Positions 1-12,100 of a stretch of DNA of 64,000 nt are shown here, piece by piece (within the stretch, counting starts at the first letter, position 1; every line of letters begins with the position of its first letter). A model generated the notes under the pieces. That model ran no database searches. It saw only the letters and a list, made by a program, of their open reading frames with translations, and was not told the origin of the DNA. The translations under genes were made by a program, and so were the position numbers. Origin of the DNA: Euglena gracilis (Eukaryota > Euglenida > Euglenophyceae > Euglenales); NCBI GenBank assembly GCA_039621445.1, contig CP154954.1, forward strand, positions 24,688,954 through 24,752,953. The letters run 5' to 3'.

Positions 1-352
1 CCTCTGCAACCTTTGCATTGTAGGAGGTTTGAACAATGTTGAAGGGTGTGAGGGCCTCTTGATGTTCTTTGCTTTAATTGTATATAGATTTTTTGTTTGG
101 GCCGAATGCCCCCCAACCATGGTTTTTTCCTGCGCAAGATTTTCCCAGCAGGACAAATCCTGGCTCGAATGCCTAACTGCCACCGCTTGCCTGACCGCCT
201 CCGACCATGGTTTTTTCCTGTGCTGCATCTGGTAACCAGATACAGCACATGGACGTTGCTGGTGGACGGCTCCAACAAAGCTTCAGCCAATCGTTTTTTT
301 TTTGTCGGAATCTTATTTGTCCAAAATTCTGAATTATCAAAAGAACGTGTGA

Positions 353-592
353 TTGCAAGTCGTCACGGACGGTGCCAGCGTCATGACCGGGCTACAGGCA
401 ATGTTGCGGAAGTTGTTCATCCGCGACCTGTTGTTGTTGACCGGGGTGGACGACTGCCACCAACTCCAGCGTGCCGTTGTTCACGCAACGCGACACGAGT
501 GCGTTATGGATCAACGCAGTGTTGCGGGCCTGGCCAGCCAGCAACACTGCGTTGCGCCACTGCCATCCATATGGTTCGCGGCGTTGTGAAGA
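353..592 (+). pseudogene. possible hAT-type transposase remnant
   Basis: A 78-codon open stretch reads VVTDGASVMTG, then about 20 residues later GVDDCHQLQRAVVHA. The TDGASVM..G motif followed by a Cys-His-containing segment resembles the region around the first catalytic Asp of hAT-like transposases, where a D-G-A-S-V-M type motif is common (family knowledge from memory). No long coding context surrounds it. Another frame is open from 97 to 756 over the same bases, and no terminal inverted repeats were found nearby, so if genuine it is a decayed fragment. It matters because hAT-like miniature elements are abundant elsewhere in the window. It could also be a host zinc-finger gene derived from a hAT transposase, or chance. 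Confidence 0.3.
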
Positions 593-931
593 TGTTCCGT
601 AAATCGGACCTTCTAAGCATGCGGCTTGCATCGTTGTCCGATGACGCAACACGCTCCCTAAAAACCATCATCACTTCCCAGGTTCTGCATCCACTCGCTG
701 GTGCGAATATCTGCATTCTGCCTTCTTGGCTGTTTATACTAATTACGGTCCTTTGACAAAAAAACACCTGGGCAGGCACTCATAGGCACTCCGGACCCCC
801 CCCCCGGGGTTGGTAAAAAAATAGCCTGATCTGGTTCACCTGCACTTTTGTGGTGAAACGAAGAAAAGGGGAGAAAGAAAAAGAACGTTGCAAAAACTAA
901 CCCTAACCCGAAATTTTTGTTCTTCAAGGAA

Positions 932-1087
932 TGGGGTTCGGGTTAGGGTTAGGGTTCGGGTTGGGGTTAGGGTCACAGTTGACAATTATTTTTCTTAAAA
1001 AAAACAAAAAGAGCAAAAAACATGTTTTTTTTGTTTCCAAAAAAATCAAGCCGTCAACCTTGGTTAGGGTTAGGGTTAGGGTTAGGT
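932..1087 (+). repeat. interstitial telomere-like TTAGGG tracts
   Basis: Two short blocks (932-976 and 1062-1087) are built from TTAGGG with variants such as TTCGGG and TTGGGG. They are separated by 85 bases of poly-A/T-rich DNA containing no repeats. The arrays are only 3 to 6 units long and degenerate, so this is an interstitial or subtelomeric relic rather than a chromosome end. TTAGGG is the telomere unit of Euglenozoa and many other eukaryotes, whereas dinoflagellates and plants usually use TTTAGGG. Confidence 0.6.
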
Positions 1088-1440
1088 TCGACACTGCCGT
1101 TTGGGGGTCGTGGTTTTGGGGGTGGAGGTCGTACAGCGAACAAGTACCCAAAAAAAGGTGCGTTGGGCAGAACAAGAAGATAGTGATGAGTTGTAGAAAT
1201 GCATTTTGAAAACAACCCTTTTTGGCATTTTTTTTAAAAAAATAAGCATATTTTTGTTGCTTTTTTTTAAAAAAAAAAAATGTTTTTTAAAAAATGCCAG
1301 CATGGTGCCCATAATGGTGTTCATCGATTTCAAAGCTGTGCAAAGAAAAGTTAGGTGAATTGGGGCGTGCTCATTGGTGGCAGTTTACATTATTTTGCAT
1401 ATGCACACCAGCTTGTTTACTGTCATTTTTTAGTTGAAGT

Positions 1441-1499
1441 GCAGTTTTTTGCAGTTTTTTGCAGTTTTTTGCAGTTTTTTGCAGTTTTTTGCAGTGCAG
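1441..1499 (+). repeat. 10-bp tandem repeat GCAGTTTTTT
   Basis: Five nearly perfect head-to-tail copies of GCAGTTTTTT followed by a truncated copy. There is no coding meaning; an open frame running through it is a by-product. Confidence 0.85.
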
Positions 1500-2190
1500 T
1501 TTTTGACCGCCCCGTGTGCAGTTTCTCCACCCCCCTGCCAGCCTCTTTTTGGGGGTCCAGCCCAAAATTTTTCGGCGCTTTGCGCAGAAATTTTTCGAAA
1601 AACTGTGCTCAAAAGTGGCCAAAAATGGGGTTTGGGGGGCGTTTGGGCCATTTTTGGGGGGTTTCAGATGCATCATTTTTTCAAAACTGTGTTCTGTAGG
1701 ACATTTTTGGGCATTTTTCCGATTTCAGTCCAGCTCGCCCCGGTTCGGGTCCAGCCAGGGTCCAGCCCCCCCCCCCGGGGGGGGGGGGGGGGGGGGGCTA
1801 GCCAGCCCAAATTTCTAGCCCTAGCCCAGCAACCCCCCCCCCGGGGTCCTTAAAGAGATGTATGACATGAAGGCAAAGAAGGTTTGCCAGTGGCTTTTTT
1901 GGTAAGACCTTATTTTTCATCAGTTTGCGGGGTCAGTCACAGGGGTTTCGCAACTCGGCAACGTTTTTTTTTCGGAGGGTCAAAGATGTGAAATTTGCAC
2001 CGTTCCCCCGGTGCCACCACTGGAAAAATGTGAAAATCTGAAGTGTCGCCCAAGTTGCTTGGGGAAAAATACAAACGGAAAATCACATCATCAAAAACAA
2101 AATCAAAAACAAACAAATTCAAATTCAAAAATCAAAGACAAAACAAGAACAAAAATAAAATTAGACACCCGGGAGGGGGGGCATTGGGAG

Positions 2191-4592
2191 ACCCGACTGG
2201 CGGTACCGCCGCCGCTGCGGCCGACGGGGACGACGACGCCAGCTTCCCCCAGGCCCCGGTGGCGGGGTTGGGGCCGGCCGGTTTAGGCCAACCCTGGGCA
2301 CCGCTGCGGCTGCCCTCTCCCCTTCGCATGAGGTGAAGGTGAAGGTGAAGGGTGGGTGTGATCTACAAAAAAAAACAGTCTCTGGCCAAGAATTCGACCT
2401 GCAGCGCGTGACGTTGAAGAGCTGGTAGCATGACCCCTGGTTCTGGGCGGTCCTTTGGTGGTTAGAGGTTTGTGTGCCCCCACCTCAAACGCTGCTCCCG
2501 ATATAACTCCCCCCGGGTGTGTGGCCCCCCTCCTCCTTCCATTCAAACTTGGCGCCCCTAAAGTTGGCCTTCGGCCTTTTGCACATTGCCGCCAAAGTCA
2601 TTAACATGCAAACTTGACCCCCCCCCCTAAGGTTGGCCCCTGGCTTTACCTTCAATCATGGCCCAAGCCAAGCGCCCGGGGGGAGGGGTGACAATCAGTT
2701 TTCCATTCTTTCCTCCAACTCTTCAGAAATGAAAGCAATTTCCAGCTCATGGTTTCTTGATTCTGCGCCTGTTTGTGAGTAAATTCAGTGTTGCCGTCCA
2801 TGCCCCCAAACCAGAGATCAGGTCGAAAATCGAAGTCGTAAACGAGTTAATTGTTTTTTCTCCGAAAGTGCCTCCACATAGACACCTGTGGGATCCTGGT
2901 ATTCATTCATTAAAGAAAGGGTGGGCAGAACTGCACAATCTTGCTTTTTTTCAGAGTGACTGTTACTTTTTGGCTCAAACCCCTCCCCCTCCCCCAGGAA
3001 GGGAGGTTGTCAAAAGCCACCAAAGCAAAAGGCGCTGAAAGCGCCAGAAAGAATTCATTCCGGACATTTTCTTCCCATTTGTGCTAATTTCCCTTGGATT
3101 CCAGAGGGACCGATCGGGGGGTCCCGACTGGTTTTTAGAAAAGAGCGACCGGTTTTCGGAAGGGTGGAAGTGCCCCCCCTTCCTCCTCCAAGCGCCTCCC
3201 CGCAGGACCACGACTGGGTATACAATCACTCAGTCATTGGCCGACCCCGGGGGGGGGGGGGGGGGGTGACTGGTTTGAAGAGTGGAGTGACCCCCCGGGG
3301 GTAAAAAAAAATTTGTATGGACCCGGGGCCTGCCCCATCAGCCACCACATCCTGTCGGAGGACGACGAGACGTGTTCGTCCCTGTCCCAGGCGAGCCACG
3401 CCCGGCCACGGATGCGGCGCAGCACGCTGCTGACGTTCCGCGTCCGAGCGACGCCGCTGACCCCCAAGCGGCAGAGCGGCCCAGCCGCCCAGCCATTCAG
3501 CTACCGGATCGCCACCGTGGGCTCTCCCAGCAATTTCCCCCCCCCAACCCTTTCTCTCCCTATTTGAACCTCCCAAGCAGGGGTTTTTTTAGTCTTGGAC
3601 CCCCTCCCCTGGAGGGAGGGGGGGGGGCAGGGTGGGTGGGTCCCATGGACCCCCTCCCCCCCAGTGGGCTGGTGAGTATATCTTTTTCGGCGCCAAAGGC
3701 ACCGAAAATTTTGAAAACGGTGCTATTTTTAGCAGTTTTGGCCGTTTTCGGGCAAAAGTAGGTGGGTCCCCCGGGACCCCCCCCCACCTCCCCCAGAGGG
3801 GCCCCACCCCAGGGGGTGGGCGGGTGGGTGCCAACCCCCTCCCCCCCCCAGTCTTAAAAAAACCCCTGCTCCCAAGTACCAATGCCAACATATGAAACAG
3901 CCCATTTGATGCCGATTTATCGATCAAATAACCCGTGAATTTGCATCTTGAAAACTCTTGATTTTGGTGGATTGGGGTCCGGTTTTTGAATTACGTGTGG
4001 CACACCGACCCTCCGTTTGTTGAGTTTAACAATTGTATGGTGATGAACACCTGGATGGATGGTGCATTGTTCTGGGGTTTTTGGCATGTCGCCGAGTTGT
4101 GAAACCCCCGGGATTACCCTCCCCGAAGTGAAAAAAATTGACAAAAATATAAAAAACCCCGGAACCCTCTTTCCTGCGTAACAACTACCAGCACCAGGTG
4201 GTTTTCTGGAGGTGGGGTGGCAGGTCCACCCCTTCGCTTGCTTTCTGAAGCCCTGCACCACTTAGGCGGCGTAGCTCGCGCTTATGTGTGTGATCTGTGG
4301 GAATCAGGTCCAGGTGGGCCCATCCGCCAGCGTGGCATACGTTCCCGAGCCCAAAGCGTCCTCCATGCTGCACAGCACCCACCTCAAGAGGGGTAGCCTC
4401 GGTTTCCCTGCCATGGATCATGTCAATCCCCCCGACCAGCCTGATTTGTCCTGCACGCTGTTGCCCTCCCCCTTTCCGCCATTCAGGCTGCCCTCAGCCC
4501 TGTGGCACAAGAAGACCTGCCAGAGCCGGAGTATTATATCTGAGCCACCGACCGGTCTTCACCCCTGCCAGTTTTTAATTCCGTGCCATTGA
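2191..4592 (+). CDS. partial gene of unknown function, three linked exons
   Basis: Three plus-strand exons with strong G/C third positions join in frame. Exon 1 (about 2191-2332) encodes an Ala/Pro-rich segment ending PSPLRM and closes on AG|GTGAAG. Exon 2 (3342-3516) follows a CCCCATCAG acceptor, reads HHILSEDDETCSSL and ends before GTGGGC. Exon 3 (from 4308) follows an AATCAG acceptor and reads VQVGPSASVAYVPEP; its frame stays open to a TGA at 4590-4592, although it may be spliced earlier. The phases fit (2 nt left by exon 1 plus 1 nt of exon 2 give Ser; exon 2 to 3 is phase 0), which is why I treat them as one gene. Both introns are GT..AG, and the second contains an intact CAG..CTG element (3578-3868). 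The start codon and the 3' end were not found. The segment is rich in Ser, Thr, Pro and Arg and matches no family I know. Confidence 0.45.
3578..3868. mobile_element. CAG..CTG inverted-repeat miniature element, family 1, perfect 8-bp TSD
   Basis: A 291-bp element with terminal inverted repeats CAGGGGTTTTTTTAG and CTTAAAAAAACCCCTG, flanked on both sides by the same 8 bp, CTCCCAAG (3570-3577 and 3869-3876). The interior contains the palindromic core GGCGCCAAAGGCACCG and G/C-rich arms. It has no coding capacity. A second copy of the same family and nearly the same size lies at 30269-30558. The tips and 8-bp duplication suggest a hAT-type MITE. It lies inside an intron of the 2.2-4.6 kb gene. Confidence 0.85.
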
Positions 4593-5411
4593 GTGGCGTT
4601 TTGGCCACTTCTATCAGTGTTTGCTGCACAGCCCAATTGAATCTCCATTCCATCTCTCCGACCCTTCTTCCCCCTGGGATCGAAGTCCTGCCGAACCCCA
4701 CACTGGACCACCAGGGCTGGACTCCGGGGTTGTTGGGGGGCTGGATTCCCATGCCCAGCCTGAGTTTCTTGAGTGGTCCTTGAAGGGAGTTATGGTGGTG
4801 GTGCGGCAGCAGCCACCATGGCAACAGTGGGATGGATAGGGACAGTGCCGTGGGGTTGCTTCTTCCACACGCTGCTTCTTCCAAACGCTGGGGCACAGTT
4901 GAGATGCTGCCAATAGACTCTCCCCCAGATTCAATTGTCTGCCGCACTGTACTGCCTCCCCCTCTCCAATGCTTCAATGTACACCACACGCCACCTGTTG
5001 GGTGATTGCCTGGCTATGATTTCTTGTTGAGGGGGGGGGGATGTTTGGGGTTTGGTGACGCCAGGGCACCTCGCACTGGCCGGAGTATGCAACCCCAGAG
5101 TCAAAAGGGTTCTTGTCTTCAACACCGCTGTCGGCATTGCAACATGGTGTCAGGATTATGATCATACCACCCAGGGCTTCCATGTTCCTTCTTGGTTTTT
5201 ATAAGAAGTCTGTAGGACAAATTATTTTCTGATGCTCTTGTGTGTTTTTGGGGTGGACGTATGTGCATACGTGTTCTCTATCTGTACATTTATGCATTAT
5301 GGCAAAAGTTGTCTGCGGTATTCCAGCCACCAGAGAAAACTTAGTGCACTGGGCTGATAGGTACGAATATTTTTGATCTTTCAATGATATAAGCATTTTA
5401 TCACTGAGTGG

Positions 5412-5852
5412 TATATCATAACCCCCCCCAAGAAATAAGACCCGGGTCTTATTTTGGTCCGTTGCTGGAAGCCTTCAGGGGGGTCTTATTTTTTGGGGGG
5501 TCTTATTTTTGGATTTTTGCTTGACTGACCAGGGCCCGAAAAAAAACACCATTTTTCAGGTTCCCAAGAGCAGTAAAATTTTTCCTTCGGCGCTTCGTGC
5601 CATGTGTAAATTGGTGTGAGCTGACATTTAGCATGTTTTTGCACTTCAAAAATCCGAAAATTTTTGAAATTTCATCGTTTTTGTGTATGAAATTGGGGGT
5701 TTTGGTAATTTTTAAGAAAAATTTTACCGTCCCCAGCGCTTCGCCGTCAAGGGGGGGTCTTATTTATGGGGGGGGGTCTTATTTTTGGATTATTGCTCAA
5801 TCGGCCCAGGGGGGGTTCTTGTTTTTGGGGCATCTTATTTGGGAGGGGGTTA
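5412..5852. mobile_element. dispersed inverted-repeat element, AATAAGACCC family, copy 1
   Basis: Bounded by TAACCCCCCC at about 5411 and GGGGGTTA at about 5852. The interior carries AATAAGACCCGGGTCTTATT and a conserved core (AAAATTTTTCCTTCGGCGCTTCGTGCC through a run ending TTTACCGTCCCC). The same unit occurs in inverse orientation at about 13629-14078, which identifies it as a dispersed repeat. No clear target-site duplication was found. Confidence 0.6.
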
Positions 5853-5853
5853 C

Positions 5854-6072
<219 letters not shown>

Positions 6073-6354
6073 TGTGTGCTTATTGTATTTGCGTACAGGA
6101 TTTTTGGGGAAGGGGCTCACGTCAATGTGCTGTGTATGGCTCCTTTTTTTTTGGCCCAGAGCCAAAAGATCTCCAGCTGTGGGGTCTTCTTAGAATAGGG
6201 CAGGCTTCTGTTTGACTGGGAAGGCCTCCAGTAGGGTCGGGGGGGTCCAGTGCCAGACTCTGTGGGGGTCCCGGGCTGGAGGGTTTCGGCGCGAAGCGCC
6301 GCAATTGCTTTGCGCGCCGGGCCGTGTGGATGGGCGGCACCCCCATCCCCCCAC

Positions 6355-6414
6355 CACCCCACCACCACCACCACCACCACCACCACCACCACCACCACCA
6401 CCACCACCACCACC
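6355..6414 (+). repeat. (CAC)n microsatellite
   Basis: About 19 consecutive CAC/ACC triplets. The encoded His, Thr, Pro or Gly/Val runs occur in several frames at once, so this is a triplet microsatellite and not a homopolymeric protein tract. Confidence 0.95.
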
Positions 6415-7374
6415 CCAGCACCCCAGTCTTAGCAATACACCTGGGCCAGGGTTGTGCTGCCCCCCACTCCGAACCCGACCCAGTGGTTCGGATTTGAGGT
6501 TAGGGGGTCGTCCCTGCCCCTCCTTGGGGGGGGGGGGGTACCCGGCCCCGGTGGTAAGCTTCGCTCTTACTCTAAAGAGATAAGAGCTCAGCGACCCCCC
6601 CCCGTATGCGGTTACCCCCCTCCTCCCAGATTGGATTTTTTTTGGAGCTGGTAAACACTGACCGAGGGATTTTGCTTTTCCCCTTCAATGACAACCGTTG
6701 GTGGGTTTTGGGGTGTCGGGGGGTTTTGGGGTGCCATTTGAGGGGGAGGGCAAGCCTCTATGATTCCATCCCCTACCTCCCAAGCAGATGGCGGCCACCA
6801 ACCCCATCCCAGCAGTTGCGTAGCTGGCACTGCCTCCGGAACGAGACTCTCCCTTCGAAACTGTGCCCTATCCCCCTCTCCTCCCTTGTTCTGCAGCGGG
6901 ATGGCTGACGCCCGACATGAGTGTACCCTGGCGCAAACCTGTGAGGCCTGGGTTTTTTGCCATTGGTTTGATGCCGCGTTGGGGTTCTTTGAATTTTCCT
7001 GAAGAAAAAAAATATGTCAATTGTAAAAAAACCACATATTAATACAAATGTATTTAAGAGAACATTGTAGAAGGAGGAGGAGAAAATTTCATGACTCAAT
7101 GAATGATTTGAAATGGTGTATTTCTTGGGACAATACTTTTTAGGATGGCATCAGACCCAGTCCCACCCAAAGATGCACTCCCATCATTTTTGTCATGAAC
7201 CGTGCCCACCACCCGGCGATTGATTGCCCCAAAGGGAGGAAATCCAAGTTTAAAGTTCTGATTTAAACGAATTTAAACGAACGTGCATTTGGGAAACAAC
7301 GCATTTGCGCGGCTCATTTTGGACAAAAATGTGACTGCCGTGAATATTTTGTGTGTGTGTGTGTGTATTTGGAT

Positions 7375-7800
7375 GAAGTGCAATTATTTATATAATATAT
7401 TTATTAACATTAATATTAATATCAATATTGATGTTAATATTAATATTAGCATTAACATTTATGTCAATATTCACATTCATATTCACATTCATATTCATAT
7501 TCATATACTTAATAATATGATATTCATATTCATATGAATATGAATATGAATATGAATATGTATATTAATATCATATTCATATTTCAACATGAATATATGA
7601 ATATGAATATGTATTTCTGTATTAATAAATACATGAATATGAATATAAATCGTAATATTAATACGAATATTAATTTGATATTCATATTAATATTGATATT
7701 AATATAAATGTTGATATTTATTAATATTTATTAATAATATTAATAATATTAATTATTTATTAATTATCTTTATTATTATTAATATTTATTTTATTTCTTC
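7375..7800. repeat. AT-rich ATATTAA/ATTCAT degenerate repeat block
   Basis: Almost pure A/T sequence with overlapping AATATT, ATTCATATTC and TATGAATATG motifs, locally palindromic around 7525-7560. A similar shorter block lies at 8640-8800. Confidence 0.8.
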
Positions 7801-8415
7801 CTTTGTATTACTCTTCCTCTTTGATATTTATTCTCTTCCTTTTATTCCTCTTCCTTTCTTCCTCTTCTTCCTCCTCTTCCTCTCTAATATATTATTCCTC
7901 TTATATTCTTATTCCTCTTCCTCTGCTATCTCTTCCTCATATTATTGCTCCTCCTCTTCCTCTTCCTATTCCTCTATCTTTTCCTCTGCTTCCTCTTATC
8001 TTCCTCTTCCTCTCCCTCTTCATCTTCATCTCCTCTTCCTCTTACTTCCTCTTCTCTTCCTTCTTCCTCTTCTTCTGTTCATTTCTCCTCTTCCTCTTCC
8101 TTTCCTCTTCCGTTCCTCTTCCTCTTCCTCTTATTCCTCTTCCTTCCTCTTCCTCTTCTCTTCCTTTATCTTATCTTCCTATTTATTCTCTTCCTCTTCC
8201 TCTTCTCTTCCTCTTCCTCTTCCTCTTCCTCTTCCTCTTTATTTATTATTCTCTTCGTATCCTCTTTATTGCTTTTTCCTCTTCCTTTATTGTCTTCCTC
8301 TTTCTTTTATTTTTCCTCTTAATTTATATCTTCCTTCTTCCTTCCTTATTCCTCTATCTTACTTCCTTTTTTTTCTTTTCCTTCTCCCTCTTCCTCTGCC
8401 TCCTATATTCCTATT
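7800..8415 (+). repeat. pyrimidine-only tract, degenerate (CTCTTC)n
   Basis: About 600 bases with almost no purines on the plus strand, built from CTTCCTC/TTCCTCTT words. It creates a spurious 207-codon Leu/Phe/Ser frame. Such a tract can form triplex DNA. It is flanked on both sides by AT-rich blocks. Confidence 0.85.
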
Positions 8416-8443
8416 GTATTATGTAGAATTGACCGTGGGACCT

Positions 8444-8643
8444 CTCCACGGGACCCCCCTTTTGGTCAATTAGGAGGGGGGGTTCAATTAGAGGGGGGGG
8501 CGTCAATTAGGGGGGGGTATCGTCAATTTGGGGTGCTTCAGCACAGAATCCCCCCCGGGCAGTCAATTAGGGGGGGGGGTTGAAAAAATTTCCCTGGGGC
8601 GTTTGGTCAATTAGGGGGGGGTCAATTAGGGGGGAGGGTGGTA
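8444..8643. repeat. GTCAATTAGGGGGG local repeat cluster
   Basis: Seven or more copies of GTCAATTAGG followed by G-runs of varying length. It probably derives from one of the dispersed elements with G/C-run arms; its limits are uncertain. Confidence 0.6.
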
Positions 8644-9067
8644 TTAATAATTCATGTTAATTAATAATATATTATAATTAATAATTGTTAATATAAATTT
8701 TGATGAATAAAATATTGATATTAATCTTGATATTTATGTTAATATTAATATTTATTTAATATATAATATATTATAATATTCTATTATTGATATTTCTATT
8801 CTTTAATTGACTTGAATATCTCCTCTCATTTCTTATTCTCTATTTCTGTTTCTCTCTATATATATTATTATACATATTGTTATATTATGATTATACGCAC
8901 ATAAACACAGACAGGCACACACACAGACAGACACACACGCTTACACACTCAATACACACACAACACAACTCAACACAATACACACAACACAACACAAAAT
9001 ACACGCACAACACACACACGCGCGCATGCATTTCAAAGAACCCAGCCCCTAAGGCCCTCTTGCAGGT

Positions 9068-9172
9068 CTGCCTGCCCCACCTACCTCCCCGTCTCCGGCG
9101 GGGTGCTGGGGCTCCGCATTGCGGGGCAACCGTCCATTGCCTCAGGTGTGGGGGGAAGGGGCCCCTTGAGTG
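9068..9172 (+). CDS. doubtful exon with CxxC motif
   Basis: After a good acceptor (CCTCTTGCAG, ending 9067) a 34-codon frame begins VCLPHLPPRLRR, contains HCLRC and ends in TGA at 9170-9172. Third positions are only about 60% G/C and no upstream exon was linked, so this may be chance. The region from here to 12.8 kb otherwise has no supported gene. Confidence 0.18.
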
Positions 9173-12100
9173 ATTGAGTTGCCGGGCTCGGCAGTGGAGG
9201 ACAGGCGGGGAAGGCCGCAAACTGCATTGAGGGCCAATCAAGGCGTGGTCTTTTTCCTTTGTGGCATATGAATGAATTTGGGGTTCGTTAGCGGGCTGGG
9301 GGTAGCGTGCACAGGGTTTAAAATGGACTGTATTGGATTGGTGGTGAGAGAAAATCTAGACGTTTTGGTTTAGGGAGGTGTGCTAAGGGGGGCCCCAAAC
9401 GCGGGTTTGCACGTTTTTTAAGATTTTTTTTAGAAAAAATTGTCATTTTTTTGCTTTCCTTTGGTTTTTCCCCATCGCTGCTCAAGAAAATGTTTTTGAC
9501 TTTGAGAAATGCTTTTTGTTTTGGACCCAAATTTCCCTCAGACCGGACTTTTTGTCAATGATTGTCATTTGACCTTTTTGGGGGGGCCCAACAAGTTGTA
9601 TTTTTTTAGAATCAGTTCTCAGAATTGCAACGTTCATTTGCACTTCTTTTCCACAACCCCCAAAAAAGGCAATAAATCAAATTTCTTGTTTTTTTCTTAG
9701 TTTTTTTTCTGTGGTTTTTGTGGGGTTTTTTTGCCATTTATTTGTGGTTTTTTGGGGTTTTGCTTGCCATTTTTTTGATGGTCCATGTTGGGAAGGAAGG
9801 AGGAAAACATGCAAACGAGTTGTTTTTTTCCATGCTTGTGGTTTTTTTAAGTTTTTGGCAAATTCTCAGTTTTCGAGTTTTCAGGACAGGACTCCAGATG
9901 GACATAAGCCTTTGAATTGCGCACAATTTTCAAGAAAATTATTTGTTTGATTTTATTTCCTAGTGTGGATATTCATGTTTTTTTGACATCCAAAAGGAGA
10001 GAGATTTCCAATCCTGTCCCTTATGTCAAGGAATCGACCATGCGAAGTTCCAGAAAGAAACCGGTGACGCCAACGAAACGTGCCTTTTTACCTTTCCCCC
10101 CGTTGTCCTTGACACGGCTGGTCAATGACACCCCCCCCCGCCAACCGCATTTTTCTCGCACCCAAAATGCCATTTTCTTTATGGCACAGTGCACATGACA
10201 CGGCGTGTCCATGACACACCCCCGTGTGAGCCGCACTTTCCCCGTATTTTGGCGGGTCAAGGACGGGGGTGGAAGGCACACATTTGTCTGGAATCGAAGG
10301 CCCGAAAATGGTGTCGATCCTGCCTTGGCTTTGGTGAGACCGTCACAACTTTTTTTTTCACCCCTCTTCCCCCATCGAACCGTGTGGCGCGCCACCTCGT
10401 TTTCCAGGTTGACCCATCAGGAATCGCATTGGTGCCATCCTGCGGCCAAGGTGCATCCAGTCCAAGGCTGGCATGTCGTTGGAAGGGCTGGGGCTTTGTT
10501 GTCCCCAAAATTGATCCCAAAAAGTTGGTCCCCCCCTTCCACCCCCCTACTTGGTTAAATAAATCCCAGAATAATTTTTTAGATTTTTCAGGCAATTAAC
10601 ACCCCGGCCAAAAAACTAAGTGTTTTAACGTCAAGGCACTTTAAAGAAGAAAGTTTGGTGCGCAGGTGGGCAACTCGAAACGGTTCTGGCTGCATCGTGG
10701 CGGTGGGAGTGGATTGCCAGAGTTGCGCCGGAACGGAAATGGGCCACCTGGCAAATGTCCCCAACTTCTGCTGGGGGGTTGTCCCCCTTGCAGCCGCAAA
10801 TCTCAGCAAATCTCAGGGATCGGCGGGAAACTTTCAGCAAGGCCCATTTTGGATTCGGAACTCCGCCTGTCATCTGGTTTGGCCAGACAGTTCAAGTCTA
10901 AGTCTGATCAGTCACCCCACAAACCCCCCGTTAGAAGGGAGGGGGGCGACCCCCCCCTTCCCTGTTCTGTGGGTCACCCCGAACCTCCGCCCCACCGCCC
11001 TCCGCATTCTCCAGAGCTTGCATTTTCCGGCCAAATTCCTCCGTCAGTTCCGAAAGAATGTTTCTTTCCAAAACGCCATGGGGAGTGAGTGGGGGAGAGT
11101 CTGTCCCTCTGTCCACAACCACCAGCCAGGTGCTAGTGGTTGTGGAAGAAGTTGATGTCTTTGTTTTGGCGAATGGCGCTTAGAAATACCTCTCTTCTGA
11201 ATCAGCGTTGCTGGGGGAACCCTTGGGGGGGGGCTCCTTGCCGACCCTGTGTGTGCTTTTGGGGGAAGTGTGTTGTCAGTCTGTATTTGGGCAGGCTGGC
11301 TGGTGGGACATCGTCAGGGGTGACGACTTAGATATCGCCTGAGAAATACCGTACCGGCTTAGAAATCTCCCCCCCCCCCAGCGGTCCAATCCCAGGGCTG
11401 CCAGAGAAACTGGGGGTGCCTGGGAGACGTGAACTTGGGGTGCGTGGGGAGGGTGGGGTTCATTTCTTTGCCGCCTTTCACACTTTTTGCTGGATCAGCA
11501 AATTCTTGGCAAGCATTCAAACATTCGGGGTGCCAGCATTTCATCAATCCAATGCCGAAGATCGGTTGGGATGCTAGAAAGAGAGGTTGGTGGACATTGG
11601 CCCAGGAATCCAGTCTGCCTAGACATTCTGCGCCCCATCCCACCTGGGTCTCATAGTGTGTCCTCCCTTGCCCACTTGAGGCAAACCAAACATTTGCAAT
11701 GGGAATGTATGTGCATCAATTGTCTGGTTGTTGTTTCTGAGATAAATTATGTTTCCAAGGTCGAGTCTCTGATTATACAACTCGTTTTGCGGCCACAGCT
11801 CCGTCACCCATTTGCTCATTGATAGTATTCCCTGGAAAATTCGACATTTTTAGTTTCTGGGCTTTGTCACATTTTTCCAACAAGTTTCAAGGAGTACCCC
11901 CTTGTCCAAGACACACCGTGCCGGTGACACACACTCCGTGTGAACGGCACTTTTCTGGACAACAGTGGCGTTGGCATGTCATTGACGCACTGCCTGTGTC
12001 AACGACAAATTCCCTGAACATTGGCATGTCTTGGACAGGGGGGAACTCAAATTGAAGTTGAAAGCTTTTAAATAAACGGTGTCCAAGTGGTGTAATTGAA

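Larger units (their letters stand above)
593..2190. other. intergenic or intronic, low complexity
   Basis: No convincing exon is seen. The stretch holds TTAGGG-like blocks (932-976, 1062-1087), a poly-A/poly-T inverted tract at about 1220-1290, five tandem copies of the 10-mer GCAGTTTTTT near 1440-1495, and a C-run/G-run palindrome at about 1767-1797 followed by a decayed inverted-repeat element ending near 1855. Confidence 0.6.

Noticed and set aside
932-1087. A chromosome end
   Set aside because: The repeats are few, degenerate, internal, and followed by ordinary sequence on both sides.
4534-4989. 151-codon minus-strand frame as a gene
   Set aside because: Codon bias is weak, the plus strand is equally open in part, and the only linked exon evidence nearby (4308 onward) is on the plus strand.
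7803-8426. 207-codon Leu/Phe/Ser-rich frame that looks like a membrane protein
   Set aside because: It is a translation of a pyrimidine-only tract; hydrophobicity is a consequence of C/T-only codons.
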